A stretch of 64,000 nucleotides of DNA from contig WBMZ01005509.1 of NCBI GenBank assembly GCA_013400975.1, positions 124,001-188,000 on the forward strand. Reading direction: 5' to 3'. Source of the stretch: Atrichornis clamosus. Lineage: Eukaryota > Chordata > Aves > Passeriformes > Menuridae. A program made the translations under genes and the position numbers. How positions within the stretch are numbered: position 1 is the first letter of the stretch; the number at the start of each line of letters is the position of its first letter. The notes under the pieces were generated by a model that made no database searches, was not told the DNA's origin, and saw only the letters and a program-made list of their open reading frames with translations. Positions 1 through 13,540 of this stretch are shown here, one piece after another.

Positions 1-3000
1 TACTGTAAAATGACAAACTCAACAATAAAAGCAGCAGCAGTTTGGAAGCCTAACTTATCATCTATCTTTTATGGCAGTGTAGATATACATATTACATGTG
101 TGAACAGATGTTCCCAAAATCCAGAACTGAAATATTGTAGTGACTAGGAGAACAACGCTACACTGTAAATAATTACATTGTTCCTTCAGTCTATCTCTTC
201 TCTTCTTTATTTTCTTTGTTTTTCCATGTGAAAATAATAAAGATTATATTTTTACTTCACAAAGTTTTATTGACTAATCTAATTGTTATCTTTCAAATGC
301 AAATTTGAGGTTTTAATTTAGAACTACTACTATCTTTTAATTGCATCAGTTTTAGTGGAGAATTAGTATTAGTGTGCAATCTCTACAATCTCTATAATTA
401 TGGAGATTTCTGCAGTGGGAATCATAGAGCTCTAGATATTATGTATCTGAATTTCTCTGTTTACCTTAATGCACTTTTGTTGCAAAATACCTCCAGGTAC
501 GGTTATGCAAAGCTGCAATATTAAAAGCCAAGACTTCTTGACATTTATCTTACACGCTGAATAATTTTAAATATCTTTGCTGATATTATTCCATTTAAAT
601 CTGACTATGTTTCTATTTAGTGTGTAACTTGTATAGCTATTTCTATATCCAAAGTCTTACAGTAATGCAAAGTAAAAAAATTAAGACACTTGGTTAAACT
701 ACTCTTATCTTCTTAATATACTATATAATGCTGCATACAGTGTTCCTGCAGTAAGTAGAACTATTAGAAATCTATACCAGAAAATTACTTGTCATCAAAA
801 AAGTATAAATTCTTCTTTAGATTTTTAATATTTCTATTTATGCTTCTCATATGTTATTCTTGGATTGTTGATCTTAAAAAAAAAAAAAAAAGACAAAACC
901 CCCCCGCAAAATGCATGCGAGATCAGCCTGTGAAGAGCTCCTGAACATGGGACAGTCTTTCTAAATTTGCAGACAGAATGAATCTGTGGTCAAAGATTCA
1001 TGATCTGGTTATTTCATCAGCATGAACTGCAGACTTGAATGGCCTATGACCAGTTAAACAGTGATCCTGGAATTAACTACGCATCTTAGATTACTTGACA
1101 ATATATCGGCTGTATATCCTTCAATTTTTCTAATGTATGTAAAGATGAAGAAAGATATATATTTAGACAAACTATAGGACATAGAGTCATGATCTGGAGA
1201 TTTTTGTGATATCACACTGAATACAACTTTTCAATACAAATTTAGTTTGTTAATTTATCTCTTAGTGAAAAATAAAGACTGGGTTATATGTAACACTTAA
1301 TATTTTTACTTCCTTCTCATAGATTTTTTTCTGTGGAGAAAAAAGAGGGTCTTTGTGAGAAACCCCTATCACAGGGCTATGAAGCAGGGAACCCAAAGTT
1401 AAATTACTGAATATTTCCCAGCTCCAAGGCTTTTTAAGGATTTTTCAGGCTCTTAGAATAAAAATTTATATTTTCATCTACAGAAATTTCTTAGCATTTT
1501 GATCACCATCTAAAGCTGTGTCTATACTTGTTAGATTGTCATAATTCTTTGGTAATCAGTGTTACTACTGCATCCATACCAAAACATTCATACCCTCCAA
1601 ATCCAGAAATTGTCCATATTGTCTTTTGAGAATTGTTCCTTTCTCAAACTGTCATCAGGAGCTATTTGTTAGTGCTTTTTGTAACAGACCGAAAAATGCA
1701 CAAGAAAGCATTATAAAATAACAGTACAGACAGATGCATTCCAGTGTCCAGCAAAAGTTCTCTTGCTCTGCTTCTTACTAATATAGATGCTGGCCAAAGG
1801 ACATATGAGTAGAAACTAGACAGATTGCTGTCCAAAGCTACTGCTGGGCAGGAGAGATAACCTTTTGCTCTTTTACGTGTGATTTGTATTTAATAAGGGT
1901 CAATAAAACTGTTCAGTATCAGAAGTAGATATGGCAAATATGTGTAATCAAGATAGCCTGCTTTGCCAAATAAATGCAGTATTATGGGCATTAAGAACTA
2001 CAAAAGATATCCAATTACTACTTTTTATTGATTTACTAATATAACCCAGTAAATATGATGGCACTTTACAGAAAAATAGGAGCCATATCCCTGACTTGAA
2101 AAGCATGCACTCTAAGACAATTGGGATAAAAACATTATGAAGGTGTTAAGACCTGGATAAAGGGTAAGAGAGAGTATATTTTCTTAGAATGGATTGACAG
2201 AGACTGACAAAATAATGATGTAATTACAGCATTTTGCTATTTTGGTACCAATATTAAAGAGATTATTTTAACTGTATAGAGTAGATTTTTTTTTCCTAGA
2301 AGAAAGTTCAGGAAAAACACTTTATCTCTTAAGTTTCTTTGCATAGTGAGTATGATTAATTTTACAAAATGTAATTGTAACAGTATATGTTCTAAAACCA
2401 ACTTTGTTCAGCACAGCTCCTTGTCGTTTTTAACTCCAGTTGAAATTTAAACAATTAAAGGTTAATCAAAGAGAAAATGTTTTGAAGAGAGATCATAGTG
2501 AGATAGTGCATTTATCTGCTAATTGTCTGAGGACAAATTCACAGAAAGCTGCTTTTGTTGGCTTTTGTTATCTGAGTAAGGGCAATGAATTTCAGATTGT
2601 TTGTTCTGCTGATAATCAAGTTACTCATCACGTTATTCAAGGATTAGGCATCATTAGATGCTTGATAAATATATAAGTTTCGTTATTAAAACTTTTTTTG
2701 TCTTCAATATGAATTATTTACCCACAGCCCACTATTAATATGCTACTCAAGGGCCAGTGTGAGATAAATATTTTGCTCCCTTTCAAGTGGATTTACTTTG
2801 GGCATCATGTATGGGGAAAGTTCTGCAATTTTTTGTCAATTTTATTAAGATCTTTCAGAATAGCCTAACAGATGTGACAGGAGCTTCCCTAATGTCTTTG
2901 GAAACTGTCTTTTTGTTGTGTGCTTGCATTCCAGGAGTTTTAAATGTACATGAGCCCAAACATCTCAATGCATAGACAGGCCAAAAGTTTTTATATGTCA

Positions 3001-4781
3001 CGGTTCACATTTCAAATCATAAATCTGCCATTTCTAATAAAAAGCTGAATTTCATACTCATATTCTTTGCTTTAATTCTCTGTCCTCTGACAGCAAATTC
3101 CAACACATTTATAACAAGTGTCTCCTGTAATTTCTTCCACAAATTTTGAGACTATAAAACTTTCCTGTTTTCAAAGTTCAACAAGCTGAGCTTCTGTTGC
3201 TCATAGGAACACATCTATGGTTTTGATATCATTAAGGATTAGATGGTTTAAGTGCAGCTCTAAAGATACCTTTTGTATAAGTCAAATGCGAAAGCAGCTG
3301 GAGCTCAGTGACACATAGTCCTTCACCTGAGCTGCAGGGGGAAATCATGACATTACTTTTAGGCTGTTTGAAATGGAACATGAAATTCTTTCTTTTCCCA
3401 AGGTATTTCATATATATTAGCAATAATCAATCACAAGTTTTGTGACGTAATGAGTAGTACCCTATACATTGTCAGAGTTGTGGTACACACGTCTCTTCTA
3501 AGCCCTTTAGACAGATGTGACATGTGCTTTCTTTCAAAGTTCCCACTTGGGTTTTGGAGGACCAGAATGTAAAGAAGTTGCTTTGCTTTTCTAAATGTAG
3601 AAATGCAAATGGGTGAAAAGGTAACTCCAGTAACAGTTGGAATTAAATACCTGCTGTCTCCCAAACCCAAGGTTTTTGTTCTCTTACAAAAACAGAACAT
3701 TGAGGCAAGCTAAATAGCTATTATAATGGAGCAAACATTACTAAGGTTATAAGGGAAAAAAGAAATTCATCCAATCATGTTTACAGTAGTTTAGGTTGAC
3801 AATCCAAAACAAAAATTCACACAATATTCTACCAGTTCTTGAAAGAAGTGTGATGCCATTGACAGTGTATTGAATGGCAATCACAAATTCATCAAAAATA
3901 TCCCTTACCTACCTATGGAAGCAGTATTTCTGTAAAGAACAGGACCCAAATACAGTTACTTACACAACCTGTTCCACTACCATTATTTTCAAGTTTTCCT
4001 TCCCAAGTATGGATCAGATCCAAGAATGTTAGTCCTCAATGTATATTTACTGTTCATTCTATGAAAATGTATCTCAGTTGCTAAACATCCAACAAAGATT
4101 TAGCTGTAATTTAGGCCATTTTAGCCAAAAGACTCACAGTGTTGAATCTCTTCTACATCTATCAAAGCCATGTCCTTTTCTGTGTTTATTCAGTTCTTAG
4201 AACACCAAGGTAACTAAGTCATTCCTTCTTTTACTGACTTAGAGCAACCTAGAACTGACAGATGTAAATGGCTCTTGTTATTGTAGATACATCCTTTTTA
4301 TGAGTTTCTATTAGCATTATTTTCCAGTCTCTACACTGCACTGTCAAACTAATATTTCTTGACTGTGTGAGGTTTTGTGTAGATGGGACATTAATCTGGA
4401 TAAGCTGAGGTCAGGAATGTATGTTTACCTTGCCCAGATTTTCTCATAATTTCTTTTTTTCTCACACTTTTCAGATGCTAGCTTTAGTTTACTGTAGAAT
4501 GACTTGGAAAGCTGATACAGTCAAGCAAACAGTAGAAAGGCTTTTATTGTTTTTAAGGAAGAATGAAATGTAGTTGAACAAAACTAATTCAGGGTGCCTA
4601 TAAAAACTGTTATCAGTCTTGAATAAAGGAACAGAATGAGTAGAATATGACACAAGTTTCTTTTTAGGGAATCCTGCAAAATTTGCTGCTTCTTGTTATT
4701 GATACTTCAAAACAACCTCAGTGAAAAACACCACCATTTCTGCATGTATGAGGTGAGATATCTGTAACAGTGTACTAAAAT
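1..4781. other. AT-rich non-coding stretch, no gene seen
   Basis: No supported exon, RNA gene or recognisable transposon was found here. The ORFs are at most about 90 codons, lack any family resemblance and sit in AT-rich sequence. Visible structure is limited to homopolymers such as a 16-A run at 876-891 followed by a C run, and an 8-G run at 4860-4867 just inside the next element. It could be intergenic or intronic; nothing in the sequence decides between the two. Confidence 0.6.
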
Positions 4782-5123
4782 TACGCAGCTGACCAAAGGG
4801 ATATTCCAGACCTTATGGCATCATGCTCAGCATATAAAGCTGGGAAAATGCGAAAGAAAGGGGGGGGATGTTTGGAGTAATGGAGCCCTGCTTCTCTTTA
4901 GATGGTTGGACACCTGCCTATTCATGGGAAGTGGTGAATGAATTCCTTATATTGCTTCCTCACATACACAGCTTTTACTTTCTCTATTAAACTGTCTTTG
5001 TATTAACCCACGTGTTTTCGCACTTTTACTCTTCCAAATATCTCCCTCATCCCACCAGGAAAGGGGAGTTGTGAATGAATGACTACGCGGGGCTTAGTTG
5101 CCAGCTGTAGTTAAACCAAGACA
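4782..5123 (+). mobile_element. ERVL-like LTR, 5'-truncated or decayed
   Basis: This is the 3' part of an endogenous-retrovirus LTR resembling the avian ERVL-type family. What is seen: a TATA box (TATAAA, 4833-4838), a poly(A) signal (ATTAAA, 4986-4991), and a conserved-looking 3' end that finishes with TTAAACCAAGACA at 5123, close to the typical ...AAACCACGACA end of this family. The U3 start (TG...) was not found, so the 5' part is missing or too diverged to see. No internal viral genes flank it. The family name rests on recall of avian LTR sequence, not on an alignment. Confidence 0.7.
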
Positions 5124-7270
5124 AGGTAAGCATTTGGATTTAAAAGCAGTAGTTCATGCCTGATTCTACCAGTTGCCCATTACGCCATATTTATTACCTA
5201 TATTACCATTTTCATATCTACTGCAAAGAATTTTCACACATTTTAAATTGTGACGAACTTTCAAATTTTCCTAAAATATAAAACACGTTGATTAACACAT
5301 CATCTGCATTATTCACCATGATACATGTTGGCAGTATACAAGTTACAAAAGTTTTGCCATCTACATAAATTTAGCAACCACTCTTAAAACACTTGAGTTA
5401 TAGAGTAACCACTGATTAGCTAGATATTCAAAGATAAGGGCACAGGACAGCAACATCAAACATTCCCTGTTAGAAACATTAGCCTGCATATATATTGTCA
5501 CTTTACAGCATGAAAACAGCATCTCTGCAGTGAAAAAAAAAAAAAATGCAGCATCTACTATACTAATAGATATTAATAGCAGATGCTGATCATTGATAGG
5601 GTCATCCTTGCTACCAGTTACTCAGATGGATACGTTTGACACACACTCACACAAAAATAGGCAATCACACTATTACCTACAGCTCAATTAGCACTAAAGC
5701 ACTGGCCTCAAGGTATCAAATGGACAGATCTTTTAAGGTATGCTTGGAAATAACATGTAAAATAAGGAATTTCAAGAAAGATCGAGGAAGTTAAATGATT
5801 TTACAAGCTGGATTTTTAAAGGCGGTCACAACTATTACCTTCTGTTCTTTAGAAAGAAAGAAGAAAACAGTGAAAAGAAGAAAATCAAAGAAAAAGATTT
5901 TAGCAGAATGTCAAAAAAGAATTGCACAAGTCAATAAAAAGCATGGAGATTTTCTGAGCTGATAAATATACATTAAAAAGAGGCTAATTGTAAACAACAG
6001 TGCTTTAATATCTGTTTAATTGCTAGAGAAGGAAGAAAACCCTAAAAGACAGACAAAGAAGTTAGCACAGAACACAGCACAGGAGCTGAATAATTGTGAT
6101 TAGTGCCATCCATGGATTTTTGAACATGGAGTAATAAGGGAAAGTAAAGCAGGCAAGTCACAAACTGTTCAAGCCCTATCAAACCTTTAAGCAATATAAA
6201 TATAACTTTGAAAAGAGGTGCACAGGAGTCATGGTGTAATTATACAAGATGCAACAGCAATGAAACAGAAAATTAAGTAAGTTAGAAAATTTGGGTAGAG
6301 ATGTTGAAGCTAATCAGCTTTCACAAGGGCAAAAGCAGATGCTTTTCCTCCATTTTGAAATATTCTTGCTAATAAAAAATAAGAATATAGTAAGGACTGA
6401 AATTTTATTATTATGGTAAGAGAAGTCTATTAATTCAAAAGAGAAAGCTGTAGTCAAAGTGTTTTGATATGACATACATAACACTGACCTCATCTTCTTT
6501 CAAACTTCATAACTGTCATCAGATAAAAACAGTTCCCTGAATGTTGCTAACTCAGCGTCGTGCTATTGGCCGCTGTATTTATTACAGCATGTTTTAAAAA
6601 CGTTGCAAGAGAAATGTAGGATTTCAGAAGTGCTCCAAGGTGGATTAACTCTCCTCATCTTGACACCATGATAAACTCTCAGTGCATTTAGAGCGGAATG
6701 CTGACAGTAGATTCTTCTTCTCTAACTGTATCCTTCAAAGTGCTAGGTGTCAATTCTAAGCAAGATACAAGGGGTCCCTCTACGTTAAAAGTAGACACTC
6801 CCTTCAGAAGGTAAATTACCTTACTGGAAGATGAATATCTAAAATACACAAAACTTGTCACTTTCTAGAGGTTATTCCCTAGGGAACATGGAGACCAAGA
6901 TTATAAGGTTAGGCAAGACAGGTACATTTTATAGAACAAACTTCAGCAAGGTAATTTTTATGGTGCCTGTATCTGGAAAACCTGTCATTGTTATGTTTGA
7001 CCAATAAGAATATAAAAGCAGGGTCCCTCATGGAAAGATCCAGATTTTCATTTGTTTCCAAGCATTTGGAAATGCCTTCAACAGAGAAGATGCTGTATTT
7101 TACCAGAACCTTTGTTTAAGGGAATCTAACAGAAAAGCAGCTTCACAAATTTTGTTTATTCTAACTGCTTAGCATGCAAAACTATTTTTTACAAATAAAA
7201 CAACCAGAAAAAACCAAGAAAAGAAACCCCAAACTGACTAAAAAAAATATGTTTTCAGATGAAGAAACTT
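5124..7270. other. AT-rich non-coding stretch
   Basis: No gene is supported. It holds a poly(A) run next to a 40-bp imperfect palindrome (5549-5588) and long purine-rich stretches around 5850-6060. The block near 5930-6050 is dense in TAATTG/TTTAAT-type words of the sort often seen in conserved non-coding DNA, but conservation cannot be judged from one sequence. Confidence 0.5.
5549..5588. repeat. Imperfect palindrome (hairpin)
   Basis: CAGCATCT at 5549-5556 pairs with AGATGCTG at 5581-5588. Inside it, after one A.C mismatch, CTAT pairs with ATAG. The arms close an AT-rich loop of about 14 bases. It lies directly after a poly(A) run. It may be chance or the remnant of a small foldback element. 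Confidence 0.45.
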
Positions 7271-7354
7271 AGAATCATAGAACAGAATGCCATAGAATTA
7301 TAGAATATCCAGAGTTGGAAGGGACTAACAAGGATCATTGGGTCCAACTCCTAC
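7271..7354 (-). mobile_element. CR1 LINE 3'-end fragment (minus)
   Basis: Reverse complement of a CR1 3' terminus. The AGAATCATAG-type degenerate octamer tail appears at the left edge. It is followed by words near 'GAATATCC.GAGTTGGAAGGGAC' and 'AAGGATCATTGGGTCCAACTCCT', hallmark avian CR1 3' UTR sequence. The element is severely 5'-truncated, as most CR1 copies are. It shares the 'ATATCC' 3'-end subtype with the fragments at 21636-21858 and 63271-63338. Confidence 0.85.
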
Positions 7355-9257
7355 CTTGATTAAAATTCCTACGGAATGCATAAACCTGAAAAATTAGGAT
7401 TTGTTCTTCCATTTTCATTCATATTCAGTCATTCAAAATAGATGCCCTTTGTTTCACCATTCATATTTTTCCTGCTGACCTCTATATTTCACCAGTTGCC
7501 TATGCTGTCAAATTTAAAATTAGTTTGGTCAAGTCCCAAGATAGTTGGAAGCTGGAAGGCATGGCTAGGAAAATAAAGGCTTCATACGTGATGCTTGACA
7601 CACCCACACGTTAACAGTTTTGATCCACAAATTAAGCTTGGAACTTCACAACAGACTGCAATTTTTCATTAGTTCACCATCTTTTCCAAATTTCCGACCA
7701 GAAAGACAGAAATAGTCAGGGATGGTAAAGCTAAAAGGAATTTCTGCTTCAATCACACCTGAGGCTGACAGTTTAGACTGATCTATTTCTTAGGAAATTT
7801 GGACAGCAACTTCAGACACCCATCTTCTTTCTAGTCAGCTGGTGACCCTTTTAAAAAGCTTCTAATCTTGAGAGATGGCTTTATATATTAGTCCAGCTGG
7901 ATTCTGTGCAAACATTTGTATTATATGCAACTGCTGTGTGGAAATCTGTTTTCTACCAACTGAGAAACATCTGTAGATTATGTCCTAGTTAATGCAGAAG
8001 GGCTTTGTTCATTTCTTTGTTTCATTTTATTTATACTATCCCTCTTTTTATTAGTCTCCCTGCTGTCTAACAAACTTCAGTTGATATAACACACTGCTGT
8101 GAAAAATCTAGACTGCATTTGTCGGATCAAACATCTACAGTAACTTCAGTTTTCACTTGCTTAAGGTTATATTCTCCCTGCACATTGCACATATAATTCC
8201 CACAAATGTTAATGGGCTTTAAGATTGTGTGCTGAGGGCAGACTGGAGCTCTTATATTAGTTGCTGGTTAGATTCCATCATGCTTCATAAAGCACTAACT
8301 GGTAAAATGTAATTGTTAGAACAAGGTCCATAACACAAAAATAATATACGAGAACAAAAACTTTTTAATTCTTTCTTAAAATAAAATTATGTATGTATGG
8401 TTATGTGATAAGAATTCTAGGGTACTTATATTTAAATGCATGTACAAGCAATTAGTTGATCCTGGATGGATTCGCTTCTGTAATGCATATTGTGGACTGA
8501 TGAAGCAAAAGCTGTTATCAAAGTGAAAAGGAACACAGGCTTTTATAAGGTCAGCAATTTTTCAATGAACTGGCAGAGCAAGGATTACAGCTTCAGACAT
8601 CTTGGTACCTATTTAAATATCTAGAACTTTGAACATTTGTTGGTGTTTCTGGGGATAAAATAAATCATTTAGGAAAAGAAAAAGAAAAACGGACGCTTTA
8701 TTACATGTATTTACTTCCCCTTTGAAGTTCGTGTCAGATTTGCTCATTTAAAAGAAAATAATTCCACTACAGTCATTACAGTAATTCAGGTTCAAACAGC
8801 CGATGAAACCAAGCTATATTCTGTCTGCTTTGAAGATCTTCAGTTGGTTTTCTTACACACATTTTGAATAAATCTCCTAAAATAAAATACTATGAAAAAA
8901 TTGACAGACTGGAAGGGCGTAAACCACAGTATCAGAGTTATTAGAAATTAGAAAATAAAATCTTTCTCAAGAAGGTCATGTAATCTCTCCTCTGCTACGG
9001 CAGATTTTTTTCCCATAAAGCGTTTTTCAGATTCAGTTTGAAAATGAACAAGTGGCATTTCCATCACTTCCCTTGGGAGGCAATTTCATACTTAATGTAT
9101 TCTCAGTGTATATAAGGTAGGGAGGGACACCCACATCTCCCACTTTGTTGAAAAGTGTTCTAATCATTTGGGAGAGAGGGCAGGTGGGAGGGAAGGAAAT
9201 GTATTCCACCCCTCTTGTTGAAGCTGTGTCACTATGCAGAAAAGATTTCAGGATATC

Positions 9258-9302
9258 ATGGGAGGGAGGAGGGAGAGGGAGAGGGGAAAGAAGAGAAAGA
9301 GG
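9258..9302 (+). repeat. GGGAGA-type purine-rich tract
   Basis: Continuous purine run made of GGGAGG, GGGAGA and GAAAGAAG units. It is a low-complexity tract, not coding. Confidence 0.7.
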
Positions 9303-11629
9303 TGTCTGCTAGTTAGCACATTCAATTTGGTACAGGGAATCCTAGGTTATTGCTACAAGTTCTACTCTAGAGACTTTATTTTATCCACTGGTCAAGACAA
9401 AATAGGAAACATTTCTAGCTAATTTGTCTACAGATCTTATTTTTATAATCTCATATATAGAAATGCAAGATTGAAGAGGCATTACCATCTGTTTTTCTCA
9501 GATGGTATTTTGCATCATGCAGATAGATCTGGAAAAAAAAAAACCCACAACTTCTCTGGACAATCTGTTGGAATTACATACAGTGCCTTTTGCAACTTCC
9601 AGATTAGATGTTAATTTCACCTGTGCTACTTAGTAATATATTTAAAAGCAAAAACTTATTATGTTAGTAGGAAAATGGAATCATTTTAATTAACCTTAAT
9701 TTAGCTACAAAGGTATTTTCTTGTCTTTGGCATTTCAGTATCCTCCTTCTTTTTACTATTGAAATTCAAAGTCCAACAAGGTTTGAGCAGACTGAGTTTA
9801 AAGTAATGCTGTGTTTGAGCTTCATGCTACATCAGTGTTAGCATCCCTTGAATAGTAGTGCACTTTTGCTAAAGCTGTATTCCTTGTGACAGGCTCTTTT
9901 CTTGTCACACGCAAATACAGACATGGCTGCAATACCTTTTGTGATGAAGCAGAGATAGGACAGGGTTCACTTTAATAAGTACAATAAACCCCCACAGGTA
10001 CTTGAAGGGTTAGGGTTCTCTCTAAAAAGATAAATTTGTGTTCCAATCTGTAAATGTTGAGTAGTGATCTAATTCAAGTTGTAACTCTATCATAAAACTA
10101 AACTAGCTTGCTTTTTTTTTTCCTTTTCATATTCTGATTTTTTATCAAGATGTTTTTACTGAATGTCTCATCATTGGAGGATTTCTGGATTTTTTCAATG
10201 AAAGCACCTCTGTGTCTAGTGGAATACTTTTCCAGTAGGTAAGTGGCAGGAGAAAGTAATTAGGGCGGGACTATATGAAAGTCAAAAGATGAAAGTGTTA
10301 TGACACTTATGCAAGCTCAGATAAAATACTTGAGAAAACTCAATTTTAGCTCCTGTGATATGTAGACTAAAGTTGACTATGATTCTCATTCAGTCATAAT
10401 GATAAGTCTTTGGCTCCAAACTCTATCTCTATGCTTGATTCTTCTCCATCTGTTCAATCAAGTGCCACTCTTAGCAGCTTCCTTCATATCTTTCCCTCAC
10501 ACAAACTTCCCTCACACAATTCCAGAATGGATGAATTCTTTCCAACTACAATGAGCACCCTCTAGCTGTTTTCTGTACCATCCTCTTTGTTTTGTGCTGA
10601 GCCATCTGTCGTTCTCAGAATGCAAGTCCTTTGGAGCAAAGTATTCATTTGTCATTGAGTAGAGATTTCTGAGCAAAATTTACACTTAAACCATTGGCAT
10701 TGTTACATTTAGAGATTGTAGAAGTTAGAAGATATCTTAATGAATAAGTTCATCTAATACCTATGGAAGTGATGGTGTGCCTGATTATCTTGTAATATTA
10801 CATGCAGTTTGAATGACTCTTCCATATCTCTCTTCAGTTTCTACCGTACAAAGTACCTTGTCTCACAATATATCTTCAGACAAAGGCTGTTATTGATTCT
10901 GGAAGTCACATTTCTGCAAGTGCAGAAAGATGCTGTGCACCACTTTCTTTTCCTTCTGTGACAAGCACCCATTGTTGTTGCAAAACAGATGAGACTCAGG
11001 ATATTTACTGCCTACTGTGCATAAACTCAAAATAGGCAGCAAAATTCTTACTTGTCTCCCAGATAGTGAAGTAAGGCTTCCAAGAGTGAACTCATTTGTC
11101 TGAGTGCTCATTTCACTTTCCTCATGCACATATCAAGATTAAGCAGGAAATCACTGTATCTTTATGTGCTTTTACAAAGAATGCGCACAGACTCAAAATG
11201 ACAACAAAATTCCAAATTGATATTCTTGGTGCAATGCCTGTCAATACAAAAGCAACTCAATTTTTATACACTCAAAAGAAAAACAGAATAGTGAATTGGA
11301 ATAGTAAAGTAGGCAGCCTAATCTAACACAGCACCAGTCTCAAAAAGCATGCTTTGATCTTGATCAAAGGTAGAGAAACTGGATGGGTACCTATCTTCAC
11401 AACATCCATAGTGTTTCTCCTGTAGTAGCAGATAGCAACTGCCAACTTCACAATAGTGAGTAGCTGTTACTCATAATGAAGTCAACAAAATTACTCATGT
11501 GAGTAACACCACCAAGAACAGGAAGAGATTCATAATCAGGCATTTAATGAATAATTTCTAACTTGTTATATCAGCAAAAGGTAGTTCACGTAAAATGTAG
11601 AGATTTTTAAAGAAACAGTCATCTCAGTA

Positions 11630-11765
11630 AAAAAAATCTAAACTAAAAAAGAAACTAAACAATCCCCCTAAAAAAACAGCAAAAAAACCCCAAACTCTAA
11701 AAAAACCCAAAACCAATTAAAAAAAACCGAAAAACCAAAGAAAACCCCCAAAACACTGAAAAGGG
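11630..11765. repeat. A/C-rich low-complexity block
   Basis: Runs of five to eight A separated by short C runs (AAAAAACCCC-like units) extend over about 135 bp. No open frame or known repeat family is recognisable. It may be a decayed A-rich tail region or a simple low-complexity expansion. Confidence 0.6.
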
Positions 11766-12762
11766 GGTAGGGCTGTTACTATGACAAGTTATGATAATTT
11801 TATGTTTTTCAGGGTCTGTGTGAAAAAGACAGAAGAGGGAAAAGTTGGCACAGATTTTAAATTACTGTAACAATAGACATCCAAAAGGACTTGAGTAAAA
11901 CTGCCAGATATGAAATGCATGAGCTACCTAGTTCATGCAAATCATACATATTTCTCATGGTTTGCTCCACTTCTGATTTTCAAAACCCTAAAAGGACACC
12001 CTGTAATCTCTCTCTAATGTCCTTGATATGAGTTAAACAATACTTTAGCTTAATAGATTTAGCTACTAAAACAGGTCTGAAAATATTCTCTTCTTAAAAA
12101 AAACCCCTTCTTCCTGTAACAGTTAGTCAACCATAAATGCCTTCCACAAATGCTGTTTTAGTTTCTCCCACAATCTCTTCACCAGAAAATTGAACAATAT
12201 GCTATAAAGTCAAATAGATTCAAGCTACAGAAAAATGTGTTCAATAGACAAGACTCATGGATCTCTAGGGGTGTGCTCACTTACATAAATGGTCTACAAC
12301 ACAGAGGATGCAAGCTAATATTTCTGAAAAAATAGTCTTTCTTCCTGAATGCATATTATATAAATTTATGTTTCCAATATATTTGTGAAAAATTCAAAAG
12401 CATGACAGCAATTTTCAAGTCCTGTTACCCATGGATATACCACAGCAGTAGTATTTGGAGAGGATCTCAATGCTAAGGACTCACCAACCCTTCCCTTGCT
12501 TTGGGCTTAAGGACCAGCTGCATAGAGCCATATAAAGTAGGTGCATGACCACACCATCATGTTTAACATTGCCTTGAAATGCTGGGCTCTCCACTCGTGC
12601 CGTTTCATGGCAGGTATCTTGAGAGTCTACTTCGGTTTCTCTCTCTTAGGCTTCTCTTCCCTCATCAGCAGAAACTCAGAACTCATAAATGGTGCCTATC
12701 AGTGCTACGAAAGTAGAGAAACTAATACAACAATCTTTGAAATTGATTAAATCTTTTAATGC

Positions 12763-12780
12763 AGGATAGGATAGGATAGG
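12763..12780 (+). repeat. ATAGG pentanucleotide repeat
   Basis: Short tandem run of GGATA/ATAGG, about 3.5 units, continuing less regularly into the next ten bases. Confidence 0.75.
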
Positions 12781-13500
12781 AAATAGGATCAAATGTTATT
12801 AAATAAATTCAAGTCTCTGTGTTGCAAAAGTTATGAAAGCAATAGGTATTTAAGGAATATTCCACCTGGAAGTGATTTTTATTTTATATGTAATTCAAAT
12901 ATGAGTCTTGGAATTGCACAACAGTAGTTTAGGAAGCAAAAACAAGAAAATAAAGGCAGGTATCTAAAACATTTGAAAAAGAAGGCCACATACCAATTAT
13001 AAGCACAATTTTGGAGAGTTTCCTTGCAAAATGTTATATAAAATCATAACTGTATGAAAAGTTGGGTTTGCAGTACCTGTTGAGATTTAATGTACTGACC
13101 TCTACTTATGTCATATCCTACCAGACTGTAAAAAAGACGGTGCAGACCTTGGTCTTACAAGAGTGCAAAGGACAAAGTATAAGCTGAGGATGGTTTCAGA
13201 TGTTTGCTTTAGTGCCTCTGCAGATTTACTCAGGAAGCCTTGAATGTCTTCTGTGTAAAGACAGTAAAACAAGGTCTGGCAATACTTAATTAGGAAATGC
13301 AGGTTACTTCTTGGACACTGAGCTTTAATATACACTTGAGTTCTCTAAAATTTTAGTAAATATATGTATAGTGCTCACAGGCCCATGTATTATTTGCAAA
13401 TACACAGTACCATTTGTCTTCTTCCTAAGCCCACTAAAGTTTACTGTAGACTATTCTGCTGAGCTTAGCTTTCTAGTTTCAGTGAAAGGCATTGTTCAAA

Positions 13501-13540
13501 GTATATAAGTGTATATAAATATAAATATATATATATATGG
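13501..13540. repeat. TA-rich microsatellite
   Basis: Irregular (TA)n and TAAATA units ending in a pure (AT) run. Simple sequence. Confidence 0.7.

Noticed and set aside
10911..10928. 18-bp palindrome considered as a binding site
   Set aside because: A short palindrome of this kind is expected by chance in 64 kb and nothing around it supports a role.
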